DNA from: Scatomorpha merdigallinarum
Lineage (GTDB): Bacteria > Bacillota > Clostridia > Oscillospirales > Oscillospiraceae
Length of the DNA: 64,000 bases
Assembly: GCA_018710885.1 (NCBI GenBank)
Contig: DVJA01000058.1
Coordinates: 1 to 64,000 of the forward strand
Reading direction: 5' to 3'
Shown: piece after piece, positions 41,088 to 50,247 of the stretch
How positions within the stretch are numbered: the first letter of the stretch is position 1
Layout of the letters: each line of letters starts with the position of its first letter
Notes under the pieces: generated by a model
Database searches by the model: none
Seen by the model: only the letters and a program-made list of their open reading frames with translations
Told to the model about the DNA's origin: nothing
Made by a program: the position numbers and the translations under genes

Positions 41088-42392
41088 TCAAGATACGCTC
41101 TCACCGGTGGCGTCCTTGTGTATTACCATCGGCTCGGTGGAATTGCGCACACAATCTGCGGTCACAATGACCTTCTCAATGGTAGGATCGGAGGGCACCT
41201 TATACATTATGCCCGTCATGATCTTTTCCATTACACTTCTGAGTCCGCGGGCGCCAATTTTCATGGCTATCGCCTGATCAGCTATGGCGCTCAGCGCCTC
41301 AGGCTCGAACTCAAGCTGAACCCCGTCGTAGTCCAGCAGCACCTTGTACTGCTTGGTCAGGGCGTTCTTGGGCTCAGTCAGGATGCGCACCAGATCTTCG
41401 CGCTTGAGGCTGTTGAGGCTCGTAACTACGGGCAAGCGGCCTATCAGCTCGGGGATGATGCCGAACTTCAGCAGGTCGTGGCTCTGAACCTCGTGCATCA
41501 GCTCGCCCACATCCCTCTCGGCCGCGCTCTTTATATCTGCGCCGAAGCCCAGGCTTTTGCGGTCGGTACGGCGCTCGATTATCTTGTCGAGGCCGTCAAA
41601 TGCGCCGCCGCAGATGAAGAGGATGTTGGTGGTGTCCACGTGTATGAACTCCTGGTGGGGGTGTTTGCGGCCGCCCTGCGGCGGCACGCTGGCCACCGTG
41701 CCTTCGAGCAGCTTCAGCAGTGCCTGCTGCACGCCCTCTCCCGAGACGTCGCGCGTGATAGAGGTATTCTCGCTCTTGCGGGCGATTTTGTCTATCTCGT
41801 CAACGTAAATTATGCCGCGCTCGGCCCTTTCCACGTCAAAGTCCGCGGCCTGAAGCAGCTTCAGGAGAATATTCTCCACGTCTTCTCCGACATAGCCGGC
41901 CTCAGTCAAGGTAGTGGCGTCTGCGATGGCGAAGGGCACGCCCAGCATCTTTGCCAGGGTCTGGGCGAATAGGGTCTTGCCGGAGCCGGTCGGGCCTATG
42001 AGCAGTATATTGCTCTTTTGCAGCTCGACGTTCTTCTCCTTGCTGAGGTTATCCTCAGAGTCCAGGTGGAGTATACGCTTATAGTGGTTATACACCGCCA
42101 CGCTGAGCACTATTTTGGCCTCTTCCTGGCCGATAATATAGTCGTCCAGGTTGGCGCGTATCTCAGCAGGCTTGGGTATGAGCCCATACTCCTTCACAGT
42201 CGTCTCCAGATCGCTGTACTTGTACGGCGACGCATGTTCGCGCTCCTCTTCCCTCTTCACTATATTGGCGCAGAGTTTGACGCACGAATCGCAGATAAAC
42301 GCACCGTTGCCGGCGATGAGCCTTTTCACCGCCGACTGCGGCTTGCCGCAGAACGAGCACGTAGGTATATCGTTAATATCGTTCTTTGCCAT
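41088..42392 (-). CDS. clpX: ATP-dependent Clp protease ATP-binding subunit ClpX
   Basis: A 434-residue AAA+ unfoldase: N-terminal zinc domain (CSFCGK ... ICDSCVKLC), Walker A GPTGSGKTLFAQ, Walker B IIYVDEIDKIAR, pore-loop GYVGEDVE, and the LGFG loop that docks to ClpP (RKSLGFGAD). Feeds substrates to ClpP, encoded just upstream. Confidence 0.97.
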   Translation of the reverse strand: MAKNDINDIPTCSFCGKPQSAVKRLIAGNGAFICDSCVKLCANIVKREEEREHASPYKYSDLETTVKEYGLIPKPAEIRANLDDYIIGQEEAKIVLSVAVYNHYKRILHLDSEDNLSKEKNVELQKSNILLIGPTGSGKTLFAQTLAKMLGVPFAIADATTLTEAGYVGEDVENILLKLLQAADFDVERAERGIIYVDEIDKIARKSENTSITRDVSGEGVQQALLKLLEGTVASVPPQGGRKHPHQEFIHVDTTNILFICGGAFDGLDKIIERRTDRKSLGFGADIKSAAERDVGELMHEVQSHDLLKFGIIPELIGRLPVVTSLNSLKREDLVRILTEPKNALTKQYKVLLDYDGVQLEFEPEALSAIADQAIAMKIGARGLRSVMEKIMTGIMYKVPSDPTIEKVIVTADCVRNSTEPMVIHKDATGESVS

Positions 42393-42453
42393 TTCTCACC
42401 TCATGCGCAGTAATAACCGCGTAATAGCCTCATGCGGGCCTTGTCCCGTGGGC

Positions 42454-43035
42454 TTATCTCTTATAGATGACCTTGTCGATCAGGCCGTACTGCAGGGCCT
42501 CTTCGGCGGGCATAAAGTTGTCGCGCTCGGTGTCGATGGCGATCTGCTCTATGCTCTTGCCGGTGTTCTCGGCGAGGATGCGGTTGAGCTTTTCACGAGT
42601 GCGCAGCATCCACTCGGCCTGGATCTTGATGTCGCTGGCCTGGCCCTTCGTACCGCCGGAGGGCTGGTGAATCATGATCTCGGCGTTGGGCAGGGCGAGA
42701 CGCTTGCCCTTAGTGCCGGAGGAGAGCAGGAAGGCTCCCATGCTGGCGGCCATGCCGATGCAGATGGTGGACACGTCGCACTTGATATACTGCATGGTGT
42801 CATAGATCGCCATGCCGTCGGTGACGGAACCGCCGGGGCTGTTGATATAGAACTGGATGTCCTTATCGGGGTCCTGGGCCTCGAGGTAGAGCAGCTGCGC
42901 CACGATAAGGCTCGCGGTGGTAGAATTGACTTCCTCGCTGAGCATGACTATACGGTCATTGAGCAGGCGGGAGAAGATATCGTAGGAGCGCTCGCCGCGC
43001 GAGGTCTGCTCCACTACATACGGTACTAAACTCAT
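42454..43035 (-). CDS. clpP: ATP-dependent Clp protease proteolytic subunit ClpP
   Basis: A 193-residue serine protease with the catalytic Ser in GMAASMGAF, His in IMIHQPSGG and Asp near residue 171 (IDTERDNFM). Normal length for the family. Expressed with trigger factor and clpX. Confidence 0.97.
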   Translation of the reverse strand: MSLVPYVVEQTSRGERSYDIFSRLLNDRIVMLSEEVNSTTASLIVAQLLYLEAQDPDKDIQFYINSPGGSVTDGMAIYDTMQYIKCDVSTICIGMAASMGAFLLSSGTKGKRLALPNAEIMIHQPSGGTKGQASDIKIQAEWMLRTREKLNRILAENTGKSIEQIAIDTERDNFMPAEEALQYGLIDKVIYKR

Positions 43036-43095
43036 TTATGTTCCTCCTTGGATTAATATACACTGTTAAATGAGCTTAACCGGTTTTCGCTGGGA

Positions 43096-44451
43096 TTAGT
43101 CTCCGGCTTCCTCAGTGGAAGCGGCCTCTTCCTCGGCGGGAGCAGCTTCTTCGCCTTCCTCCTCTGCCGGTTTGGGCTCGGTCTTGACGGCGCTCTCGTA
43201 GATGACCTCGGCGGCCTTGCGGCGAATGATATCCTGGGTCATGAGATTCTCGTCGATCATTTCCTTTATCTTGTCAGCCTCTTCGCCGTAATCGGCGGCC
43301 AGCTTGTCGTAGAACTCCTTCTTGTCCTCTTCGGTGGCCTCGATGCCTTCAGCCTTAGCTATGGCGTCAAGCAGCAGGTCGGTCTTGACCTGGCGTTCGC
43401 TCGAGGGACGCATCATGGCCTCAAAGGCGTCCTCGGTGAGGCCCAAGCTCTGGATGAGCTCTGCACGGTTGCGCCCGGTGGCGCCGATATTATTGGCGTA
43501 GTTGACCAGGAACTCGTCAGTCTTCTCGCTTATCATGCTCTCCGGCACGGTGACGTCCATGTTGTCGCAGGCCTTAGTGAGCAGTTCGCTGTGGAACTTG
43601 TTGGTGGCGCTCTCTACACGGCCGTCGTACAGCTTGGTCCTGAGGTCGGCCTTATACTCTTCGAGGGTGTCAAACTCGCTGACGTCCTTGGCGAACTCGT
43701 CGTCGAGCTCGGGCAGCTGCGGCTCGCGCACAGTGTGAACCTTGACCTTGAAGGTGGCGTCCTTGCCGGCTAGCTCAGGGCTGTACTGCTCGGGGAAGGT
43801 CACATTGACTTCGCCCTCGCTCTCGGGAGCCATGCCTACCATCTGATCCTCAAAGCCGGGTATGAACTCGCCGGAGCCGATCTCGAGGCTGTAGTTCTCA
43901 GCCTTGCCGCCCTCGAAGGGCTTGCCGTCGACAAAGCCCTCGAAATCGAAGACTATGGTGTCGCCCTTCTGCACGGGGCGCTCGACATCGACGTAACGGG
44001 CGTTGCGCTTGCGGTTGCTCTCGAGCAGGCGGTCAACTTCCTCGTCAGCGACGCTCGGCTCCTTGTAGGGAGCCTCGAGGCCCTTGTACTCGCCGAGAGT
44101 GACAACGGGATAGAGGTCGGTGGTGAAGGTTATTGTGCAGGCCTTGCTGTCGTCAACATTGTAGTCGGCTATGGAGGGCGCGCCCACAGTGTTGAGCTCT
44201 TCGGCCTTGACGGCGAAGTCAAACGCCTCGGGGGCGAGCTCCTGCACTGCCTCGTCATGGAAGATGTCGGCGCCGTACATGCCCTCGATAACTACGCGGG
44301 GAGCTTTGCCCTTGCGGAAACCGGCGACATATATCTGGTTCTTGAGCTTCTTGTAGGCCTTGTTGACAGCCTGCTCAAAAGCGTCGGCATCGACTTCGAC
44401 CTGGAAGATAGCGGTGTTGTTTTCTTTCTTTTCTACGTTCTTGACGAGCAT
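43096..44451 (-). CDS. tig: Trigger factor
   Basis: Ribosome-bound chaperone and prolyl isomerase. The 451-residue protein has the ribosome-docking signature GFRKGKAPR, a central FKBP domain (KGDTIVFDFEGFVDG ... FIPGFEDQMVGM) and a helical C-terminal chaperone domain. It ends in an extra 30-residue Glu/Ala-rich tail (about 425-451) not found in E. coli. Start ATG 44451 has AGGAGG ten bases upstream; the open frame extends into the promoter. First gene of the tig-clpP-clpX-lon-engB operon. Confidence 0.96.
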   Translation of the reverse strand: MLVKNVEKKENNTAIFQVEVDADAFEQAVNKAYKKLKNQIYVAGFRKGKAPRVVIEGMYGADIFHDEAVQELAPEAFDFAVKAEELNTVGAPSIADYNVDDSKACTITFTTDLYPVVTLGEYKGLEAPYKEPSVADEEVDRLLESNRKRNARYVDVERPVQKGDTIVFDFEGFVDGKPFEGGKAENYSLEIGSGEFIPGFEDQMVGMAPESEGEVNVTFPEQYSPELAGKDATFKVKVHTVREPQLPELDDEFAKDVSEFDTLEEYKADLRTKLYDGRVESATNKFHSELLTKACDNMDVTVPESMISEKTDEFLVNYANNIGATGRNRAELIQSLGLTEDAFEAMMRPSSERQVKTDLLLDAIAKAEGIEATEEDKKEFYDKLAADYGEEADKIKEMIDENLMTQDIIRRKAAEVIYESAVKTEPKPAEEEGEEAAPAEEEAASTEEAGD

Positions 44452-44512
44452 GGGGTGGATTCCTCCTAAATATTTATCACTGAAATTAGTTCCTATAATT
44501 TTACGCGGAAGC

Positions 44513-44541
44513 ATTATAGCAGATTGCGCAAATAAAAGCAA
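44513..44541 (-). promoter_or_regulatory. Promoter of the tig-clpP-clpX-lon-engB operon
   Basis: Minus strand TTGCTT (44536-44541), 17-base spacer, perfect TATAAT (44513-44518) with a TGC extended -10. I see no CIRCE or CtsR-type repeat next to it. Confidence 0.65.
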
Positions 44542-44551
44542 TGATAATTGT

Positions 44552-45241
44552 TCAATCTCTGACTTTTATCGGAGAGAAAAGCAGGTGGTCAGCCGAAACG
44601 AGCTTGAAACGCACCGAATTTTTCTCGCCCTGGAAGGCCGCGTAGCAGCCCTTTCCGTGTATGTGCCCGTAATAGCACTCCCTGACGCCGTAGCGCTCGA
44701 GCAGTTCAAGTATCTCCGTACACTCGTAGCCCATGTACTTGGGAGGGTAATGCAGGAAGGCTATTTTCTCCCTGTCACCGGCAGCTTTAAGCGAGGCCTC
44801 AAGCCGGCCTATCTCGCGGAGCATGATCTTTTTGTCGTGCGCATTGCCGCGCTCTTCCTCGTAAAACCAGCCCCTGGTACCGCACAGCGCCGTCTCGCCA
44901 TACAGGCAGCAGTTGTTATTCAAGATGTCTATCGTCGTTATGCCGTTCGCCTCAAAAAACTTTCTGGCCTTCGACGCGGTGCTCCACCAGTAGTCGTGAT
45001 TGCCTTTGAGGACAATCTTTTTGCCAGGCAGGCGGTCTATGAAGAGGAAGTCCTCCAGCGCAGACTCGAGGGACATACCCCAGGACAAATCGCCGCACAG
45101 CACCGTGACGTCGTCTTCGCCAAGAGCGGCAAAACCCTCGCGGAGCTTGTCTACGTAACCTGTCCACGGCCCGCCGAAGACGTCCATGGGCTTGCTGCTG
45201 CCCAGCGAGAGGTGCAAATCTCCAATTGCATAAAGCGCCAA
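44552..45241 (-). CDS. Calcineurin-like metallophosphoesterase
   Basis: A 229-residue phosphoesterase with all metal motifs: AIGDLHLS, CGDLSWGM, LKGNHDYWW, FLHYPPKYMG and YYGHIHG. The family cleaves phosphomono- or diesters; the substrate is unknown. I choose TTG 45241 as start since GGAGG lies six bases upstream; the GTG three bases earlier is too close to it, and the long 5' extension of the frame looks non-coding and is antisense to the DUF1540 gene. Convergent with nothing; it lies between tig and the DUF1540 gene. Confidence 0.87.
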   Translation of the reverse strand: MALYAIGDLHLSLGSSKPMDVFGGPWTGYVDKLREGFAALGEDDVTVLCGDLSWGMSLESALEDFLFIDRLPGKKIVLKGNHDYWWSTASKARKFFEANGITTIDILNNNCCLYGETALCGTRGWFYEEERGNAHDKKIMLREIGRLEASLKAAGDREKIAFLHYPPKYMGYECTEILELLERYGVRECYYGHIHGKGCYAAFQGEKNSVRFKLVSADHLLFSPIKVRD

Positions 45242-45343
45242 CACGCACCTCCGTATATTTTTATGCCTACCGGCCGATAATAGCTGACAGGCCAAGGACT
45301 GCGTACGCCGCCCGAGGTCCAATAACCATTGGAGGCTTGAGTC

Positions 45344-45526
45344 ATGAACGACAACAAAAAGCACAGCGGAAAGACCGCCATCGGCTGCGATGCCGCCAAC
45401 TGCGCCTACAACGAAAACGGCCATGGCTGCAACGCCGAACACATCCGTGTTGACGGACGCACCGCCAAGACCACCGGTGAAACCTGCTGCTCCACTTTTA
45501 AAGCTAAGGACAAGGCCAGTTTCTGA
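45344..45526 (+). CDS. DUF1540 small cysteine-rich protein
   Basis: A 60-residue peptide with IGCDAANCAYNENGHGC and AEHIRVDG, then ETCCSTFK: five cysteines in the CxxxxCxYNxxxxCxAxxIxV arrangement of DUF1540, a metal-binding-looking family abundant in Clostridia, with no known function. GGAGG lies nine bases before the ATG. It is one of few plus-strand genes here and is divergent from the phosphoesterase and convergent with thrC. Confidence 0.87.
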   Translation: MNDNKKHSGKTAIGCDAANCAYNENGHGCNAEHIRVDGRTAKTTGETCCSTFKAKDKASF

Positions 45527-45588
45527 GAGGCCGGTGTCAACCGGGCTGGGGCTCCGGCGCGTTTGGACGCGCTTGGAGCCTGTACATA

Positions 45589-47070
45589 TCAGTCGAGAAA
45601 AGCCGCCACCACGCCGCGCATATTCTGCGGGTCGGTGCACTCTGAAAAGCGCTCCGTCTTTTCGCCCAGGTGCGCAAGCGGTTCGGGCGCCTTGGTGCCC
45701 GTGGCGCGCTCAAGCTTGCCTATTAGCTCATGCCCCGGCTCGTCCGTACTCATACCCAGGGCGCTGAGCACGCTCGGGCAGAATTTATAGGGGCTCGCCG
45801 TGGACACAACCGCCGTCGGGGTCTCGTCCCCGGTGCCGCAGCGATAAGCGGAGAGCACTGCGCTCGCCACAGCGGTGTGGGTGTCTATCAGGTAGCCATG
45901 CTCGGCCCAGACGCGGGCTATCTCAGCGCTCGCGCCGTCGCCGGTGCAGAATCCCGCCGAGAAGTCTTTTGTAATAGCGCCGAGCACTTCTTCTCCCACG
46001 TCGTAATGGCCCTCAGTGGAGAGTTCATTCATCCACTGCGCCACACGTTCGGTGTCGCCGGTCACGAAGTACAAAAGCCTTTCGAGGTTGCTGGAAACGA
46101 GTATGTCCATGCTCGGGCTGTTCGTGAGGTGGAAGTCGCGGCGCTTGTCGTACACGCCGGTAGTGATAAAGTCCGTGAGGACGTTGTTCTCGTTGGAGGC
46201 ACAGATGAAACGCTCAACCGGTAGGCCCATCTGCTTGGCTATCCAACCGGCCAGGATGTTTCCGAAGTTGCCTGTGGGCACGCAGAAGTCCATGCTCTCC
46301 CCCGGAGCTATGAGTCCGGCGTTTACAAAGTCGCAGTAGCAGGAGAAGTAGTAGGCAATCTGCGGCAGCAGACGTCCCCAGTTGATCGAGTTGGCCGAGG
46401 AAAGGAACCAGCCCTTCTCCCTGAGCTCATCCGCAAAGGGCTTGTCGGAGAAAATGCGCTTTACGCCCGCCTGGGCGTCGTCAAAGTTGCCCTCGACGGC
46501 GCAGACCATGACGTTCTGCCCCTCCTGGGTGACCATTTGCAGGCGCTGCACGTCGCTCACGCCGTCGCGCGGGTAGAAGACCATAATCTTCGTGCCGGGC
46601 ACATCGGCGAAACCTTCAAGCGCAGCCTTACCCGTGTCGCCGCTGGTCGCAACGAGAATGCAGACACCGAGCTCGACGCCCTGTTTGCGCAGAGAAGCCG
46701 TCAGCAGCCGGGGCAGCATCTGAAGCGCCATGTCCTTGAAGGCGCTCGTGGGGCCGTGCCAGAGCTCCAGGTAGCCGGTGGTTTCATCTATGAAGCGCAC
46801 GGGCGCTATTTCAGCCGTGTCAAAGTTCTCCCCGTAAGCCTGACGGCAGAGCTCGCCAATCTCCTCACTCGTGAAGTCGTCGAGAAACGGCGCCATTATT
46901 CTGGCCGCGCGGGCGCGGTAGTTCATCGCACAGAGGTCTTCAATTTCCTGCGCGCTTATCTGCGGAAAACTCTCAGGCACATACAGGCCGCCGTCCGGGG
47001 CCAGACCTCTGATAATGGCCTGAGCAGCAGATATACGCTCATCCAGGCCTCGGGTGCTGAAGTACTTCAC
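45589..47070 (-). CDS. thrC: Threonine synthase
   Basis: PLP enzyme converting O-phosphohomoserine to threonine. The 493-residue protein starts YFSTRGLDERISAAQAI, has the PLP lysine in HGPTSAFKDMALQML, and the glycine loop VATSGDTGKAAL. Length fits the long fungal/E. coli-type class. No hom or thrB in the window. It lies 15 bases after yraN in the lepB-led series. Confidence 0.95.
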   Translation of the reverse strand: MKYFSTRGLDERISAAQAIIRGLAPDGGLYVPESFPQISAQEIEDLCAMNYRARAARIMAPFLDDFTSEEIGELCRQAYGENFDTAEIAPVRFIDETTGYLELWHGPTSAFKDMALQMLPRLLTASLRKQGVELGVCILVATSGDTGKAALEGFADVPGTKIMVFYPRDGVSDVQRLQMVTQEGQNVMVCAVEGNFDDAQAGVKRIFSDKPFADELREKGWFLSSANSINWGRLLPQIAYYFSCYCDFVNAGLIAPGESMDFCVPTGNFGNILAGWIAKQMGLPVERFICASNENNVLTDFITTGVYDKRRDFHLTNSPSMDILVSSNLERLLYFVTGDTERVAQWMNELSTEGHYDVGEEVLGAITKDFSAGFCTGDGASAEIARVWAEHGYLIDTHTAVASAVLSAYRCGTGDETPTAVVSTASPYKFCPSVLSALGMSTDEPGHELIGKLERATGTKAPEPLAHLGEKTERFSECTDPQNMRGVVAAFLD

Positions 47071-47085
47071 TCTTTCTCTCCACTC

Positions 47086-47472
47086 CTATTCAAAAGCATT
47101 TTCTATATGGTTGAACTCCTGCCCTCTCTCGCCGTTGAGGACCTCTATGACGTCAAAGCGCGGTTGCAAATCCGTCTCGTGCTCCGCGAGCCACATTGAG
47201 GCCGCCAGCCTCAGCCGGTCCTGCTTTCTGCGCGTCACGGCCTCACGGGGTTCGCCGAAATCACGCCGCGAACGCATTTTGACCTCGACAAAGACTATGA
47301 ATCCCCGCGCTGTTCCCGCGAAAACCCGCGTTCTCCGGCGCTGTTCAGCGATTATGTCTATCTCTCCACCACGGCAGGAGTAGTTCATGGCTATTATCTT
47401 GTAGCCCTTAGCGCGCAAATATCCCGCGCACTCGGCCTCGGCCGTGCTCCCAAGCAACTGGCTTCTGTCCAT
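47086..47472 (-). CDS. yraN: YraN family (UPF0102) nuclease-like protein
   Basis: A 128-residue protein with a restriction-endonuclease-like core: GSTAEAECAGYLRAKGYKIIAMNYSCRGGEIDII and FVEVKMRSR (D-ExK motif). Its role is not established. It overlaps the rnhB stop by one base (TGATG), the usual rnhB-yraN pair. Confidence 0.9.
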   Translation of the reverse strand: MDRSQLLGSTAEAECAGYLRAKGYKIIAMNYSCRGGEIDIIAEQRRRTRVFAGTARGFIVFVEVKMRSRRDFGEPREAVTRRKQDRLRLAASMWLAEHETDLQPRFDVIEVLNGERGQEFNHIENAFE

Positions 47473-48074
47473 CAGTGCATCTTTCTCAGGAAACTCGGCC
47501 TGTGTTCAGGGCACGCACCCAGCTCACGTATAGCTGCGTAGTGCGCTGCCGTGCCGTAGCCCTTGTGCTTTTCGAAACCGTAGCCCGGGTACTTTTCCGC
47601 GAGGGCACGCATATACCTGTCCCTCGTGACTTTGGCGAGGATGCTGGCCGCCGCAATGGAGGCGCACTTGGCGTCGCCGTGTACCACGGTGCGGCTCGGA
47701 TATTGTATACCCTTGTTCCTATTCCCGTCAATCAGGGCGAGGTCGGTTTTCATACCCAGAGCTTCAATGGCCCGGTTCATGGCGAGATATGTCGCGTTGA
47801 GTATGTTCAGGCTCTCTATTTCATCGACGCCGGCGAAGGCAATTCCATATGCCTCGGCGCGCTCACATATCACATCGTAGAGCGCTTCGCGGCGCTTTTC
47901 GCTGAGCTTCTTGGAGTCGTTGAGCCCGGGTATCTCTATGTCCCGCGGCAGGATGACCGCCGCGGCGCACACAGGTCCGGCCAGAGGTCCGCGCCCGGCC
48001 TCATCCACTCCGCACACTGCACGGAAGCCCTCGGCACGCACTGCGTCCTCTATCTCCCAAAGCGGCGCGCTCAT
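47472..48074 (-). CDS. rnhB: Ribonuclease HII
   Basis: Removes RNA from RNA-DNA hybrids and misincorporated ribonucleotides. The 200 residues have VCGVDEAGRGPLAGPV with the catalytic Asp-Glu, LNDSKKLSEKRR, and HGDAKCASIAAASILAKVTRD. Overlaps ylqF by four bases. Confidence 0.95.
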   Translation of the reverse strand: MSAPLWEIEDAVRAEGFRAVCGVDEAGRGPLAGPVCAAAVILPRDIEIPGLNDSKKLSEKRREALYDVICERAEAYGIAFAGVDEIESLNILNATYLAMNRAIEALGMKTDLALIDGNRNKGIQYPSRTVVHGDAKCASIAAASILAKVTRDRYMRALAEKYPGYGFEKHKGYGTAAHYAAIRELGACPEHRPSFLRKMH

Positions 48075-48976
48075 GCCTCTGCCTCCGAGCCGGACGAAGT
48101 TTGCTCCGGCGGCAGCTCGAGAGTCATTCTGCCCAGCTTGCCTCCTCTGAACTCATCGAGGAGCACGGCACTCATGCGCTCGGTGTCGTACTCTCCGCGT
48201 CCTGCGAGGAAGCCGCGGTTTTTGGCGCAGCGCTCGAGCATCTCCCAGCCGGCCATTCCCTCTTCGGTCTCCAGCTTATAACGCTGTTTGAGCGCTTCGG
48301 GATAGAGCCTTGAAAGCCGCACAAGGAAATTTGCCGCCAGGGTCTCGCGGTCGAGCACGTCGTCCTTGATAGCGCCCGTGACGGCCAGAAGCTCTCCGAC
48401 CTCCTGCGAGTCGAATTTCGGCCAGAGTATACCGGGGGTGTCGAGCAGTTCAAGACCCCTGTCCACGGTTATCCACTGCCTGCCTCGCGTGACGCCGGGC
48501 CTGTCCGAGACCGCTGCGGCTTTTTTACCGGCCACGCGGTTGATAAACGTGCTCTTTCCGACATTCGGTATGCCGAGCACCATGACCCGCACTGCGCGCG
48601 TGGCCTGTCCTTTGGCCGCGCGCTGCTCGAGCAGCGGCTTCAGCAGGGCGCGCACCGCGCCGGAAAAGGCGTTTACGCCCTTGCCGGATTTGCAGTCTGT
48701 CTCAAGCACGGCCAGGCCGCAGGACTTAAAATACGCCTTCCAGAGCGCGCTGGCCTTGGGGTCGGCCAAATCGGAGCGGTTAAGTAGCACCAGGCGAGGC
48801 TTCCCGGCCGCCAGAGTGTCGATGTCCGGGTTGCGGCTTGCCATAGGTATGCGCGCGTCTAGTATCTCGCACACGGCGTCAACGTTGCCCACATTGGCGC
48901 TTATCATGCGCCCGGCCTTGGTCATGTGGCCAGGAAACCACTGTATATTCAGTTTTTCAAGGCCGTTTTCGCCCAT
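48071..48976 (-). CDS. ylqF: Ribosome biogenesis GTPase YlqF/RbgA
   Basis: A 301-residue circularly permuted GTPase for late 50S assembly: IQWFPGHMTKAGRM at the start, NRSD (G4) before the P-loop GIPNVGKSTFIN (G1) and DTPGILWP (G3). Start overlaps the lepB stop codon by one base. The lepB-ylqF-rnhB-yraN order is that of other Firmicutes. Confidence 0.94.
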   Translation of the reverse strand: MGENGLEKLNIQWFPGHMTKAGRMISANVGNVDAVCEILDARIPMASRNPDIDTLAAGKPRLVLLNRSDLADPKASALWKAYFKSCGLAVLETDCKSGKGVNAFSGAVRALLKPLLEQRAAKGQATRAVRVMVLGIPNVGKSTFINRVAGKKAAAVSDRPGVTRGRQWITVDRGLELLDTPGILWPKFDSQEVGELLAVTGAIKDDVLDRETLAANFLVRLSRLYPEALKQRYKLETEEGMAGWEMLERCAKNRGFLAGRGEYDTERMSAVLLDEFRGGKLGRMTLELPPEQTSSGSEAEA

Positions 48977-49557
48977 TAAGAATACACGCTCCCAAAGCTC
49001 TTCAGCGGGAAGATAGTGAAATACACTTTGCCCATGATGCAGCGCTTGTCAACGCAGCCTATCACGCTGTAGCGGCTATCCGTGGACTGGTTGCGGTTGT
49101 CACCCATGACAAATACGCAGCCCTCATCAACAGTTATCTCGCCGCCGAAGTCATATGATTCATATGTGGGCTCTGCAACATAAGGTTCGTCAAGCGGCTC
49201 TCCATCGACATACACAATGCCAAGGTCGAAGTCTATACTGACGGTCTGCCCCTCCACGGCGATGATGCGTTTTACAAGAGGCTGATCTCGGTATTCATCC
49301 TTGCGGAACACAACTATATCCCCCTGCTTCGGCTCATAGAACAGGTTAGACACTATTATCTTGTCGCCGTTTTCGAGAGTCGGGTGCATGCTCTCGCCCA
49401 CGACATCCACAAGCCTCACGAAAAAAGAGAACAACAGCACGCAGGCAATGATTGCAACGACTATGCACTGCATCCAGTCGTAAATGTCCCTGCGCACACT
49501 GCGTTCGCCGTTTTCTTCCACCGCCTTGGCGGGCGTGTTCTTAGTATTATCCTTCAT
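48976..49557 (-). CDS. lepB: Signal peptidase I
   Basis: Cleaves signal peptides outside the cytoplasmic membrane. The 193 residues have one N-terminal membrane helix (about 30-51), the catalytic Ser in GESMHPTLENGD, the Lys in LVKRIIAVEGQTV, and the MGDNRNQSTDSR box. Preceded by its own promoter and separated from rplS by a terminator. Confidence 0.95.
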   Translation of the reverse strand: MKDNTKNTPAKAVEENGERSVRRDIYDWMQCIVVAIIACVLLFSFFVRLVDVVGESMHPTLENGDKIIVSNLFYEPKQGDIVVFRKDEYRDQPLVKRIIAVEGQTVSIDFDLGIVYVDGEPLDEPYVAEPTYESYDFGGEITVDEGCVFVMGDNRNQSTDSRYSVIGCVDKRCIMGKVYFTIFPLKSFGSVYS

Positions 49558-49590
49558 CGTATTACCTCGATTGAAAAATGCTGTCCTTTT

Positions 49591-49619
49591 ATTATACAGT
49601 CACAGCGCCCTCGTGGCAA
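49591..49619 (-). promoter_or_regulatory. Promoter of lepB-ylqF-rnhB-yraN-thrC
   Basis: Minus strand TTGCCA (49614-49619), 17-base spacer, perfect TATAAT (49591-49596), about 33 bases before the lepB start. Confidence 0.75.
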
Positions 49620-49646
49620 CAAAAAATTGAATTGCTGCATATGTAC

Positions 49647-49677
49647 GCAAAAACCCGCCGCTTGTGCGGCGGGCTTT
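49647..49677 (-). terminator. Intrinsic terminator of rplS
   Basis: Minus strand CCCGCCGC-ACAA-GCGGCGGG followed by TTTTTGCG, about 15 bases past the rplS stop codon. Confidence 0.85.
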
Positions 49678-49690
49678 GCGAGCCTTTGCG

Positions 49691-50032
49691 TTAGATTCTC
49701 TCCTTGACCTTGGCCTTCTTGCCCACGCGGTCGCGCAGGTAATACAGCTTGGCGCGGCGAACTTTGCCGCGGCGAAGAGTCTCAACGGAGACTATCGTGG
49801 GGGAGTGCACCGGGAAGACCTTTTCGCAGCCGACGCCGTAGCTGATGCGGCGCACGGTTATGGTCTCGTTGATGCCGCCGTGCTTCTTGGCAATGATGGT
49901 GCCGTCGAACGCCTGGTTGCGGACACGGTTGCCTTCCTTGACGCGGACGGTGACGCGCACGGTGTCGCCGACGTTCATCTCGGGAAGCTCGGGCTTCATG
50001 TACTTTTCGGTCAGGGTCTGAATAAGATCCAT
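49691..50032 (-). CDS. rplS: 50S ribosomal protein L19
   Basis: A 113-residue L19 with PELPEMNVGDTVRVTVRVKEG, QAFDGTIIAKKHGG and RRAKLYYLRDRVGK. Start ATG 50032 with GAGGGA eight bases upstream. It has its own strong promoter, a structured leader and a terminator, so it is a single-gene unit; rimM and trmD, usual partners, are not adjacent. Confidence 0.97.
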   Translation of the reverse strand: MDLIQTLTEKYMKPELPEMNVGDTVRVTVRVKEGNRVRNQAFDGTIIAKKHGGINETITVRRISYGVGCEKVFPVHSPTIVSVETLRRGKVRRAKLYYLRDRVGKKAKVKERI

Positions 50033-50119
50033 TTTGTATCCCTCTTTCGATACGGGCGTTCTTACCGGCGGGACTTCGCCACGGCAGCGGACCGTCCTGA
50101 ATATGCGCACTGCGCAAGC
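50033..50119 (-). ncRNA. Candidate ribosomal-protein leader of rplS
   Basis: The roughly 87-base untranslated leader between the predicted transcription start and the L19 start is GC-rich and looks foldable (for example GGCG-AAGTCC-CGCC and GGAC/GTCC segments), and L19 leaders with autoregulation are known in Firmicutes. I cannot match it to the known L19 leader consensus by eye, so this is a candidate only. Confidence 0.35.
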
Positions 50120-50125
50120 TAAAGT

Positions 50126-50154
50126 ATAATATCACAGTGCAATGTGTTTGGCAA
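50126..50154 (-). promoter_or_regulatory. Promoter of rplS
   Basis: Minus strand TTGCCA (50149-50154), 17-base spacer, TATTAT (50126-50131). Confidence 0.7.
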
Positions 50155-50247
50155 GAGGAAATTTAGATTTTTAAGGTGATTTTGTCTCAGATTCAGCTTC
50201 AAGCTTCACTATATATAGTCTCGCCCGGACTGTGTACAAGCAGCTCC

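Noticed and set aside
44452..44551. CtsR or HrcA (CIRCE) operator before tig-clpP-clpX
   Set aside because: Looked for GGTCAAA tandem heptads and the CIRCE inverted repeat around the promoter; neither is present.
44552..45640. Extended 362-codon version of the phosphoesterase
   Set aside because: The upstream part has no homology-like features, is antisense to the DUF1540 gene, and the TTG at 45241 has the proper ribosome binding site.
47071..47085. T-box or threonine leader before thrC
   Set aside because: Only 15 bases separate yraN and thrC; there is no room for a riboswitch or attenuator.
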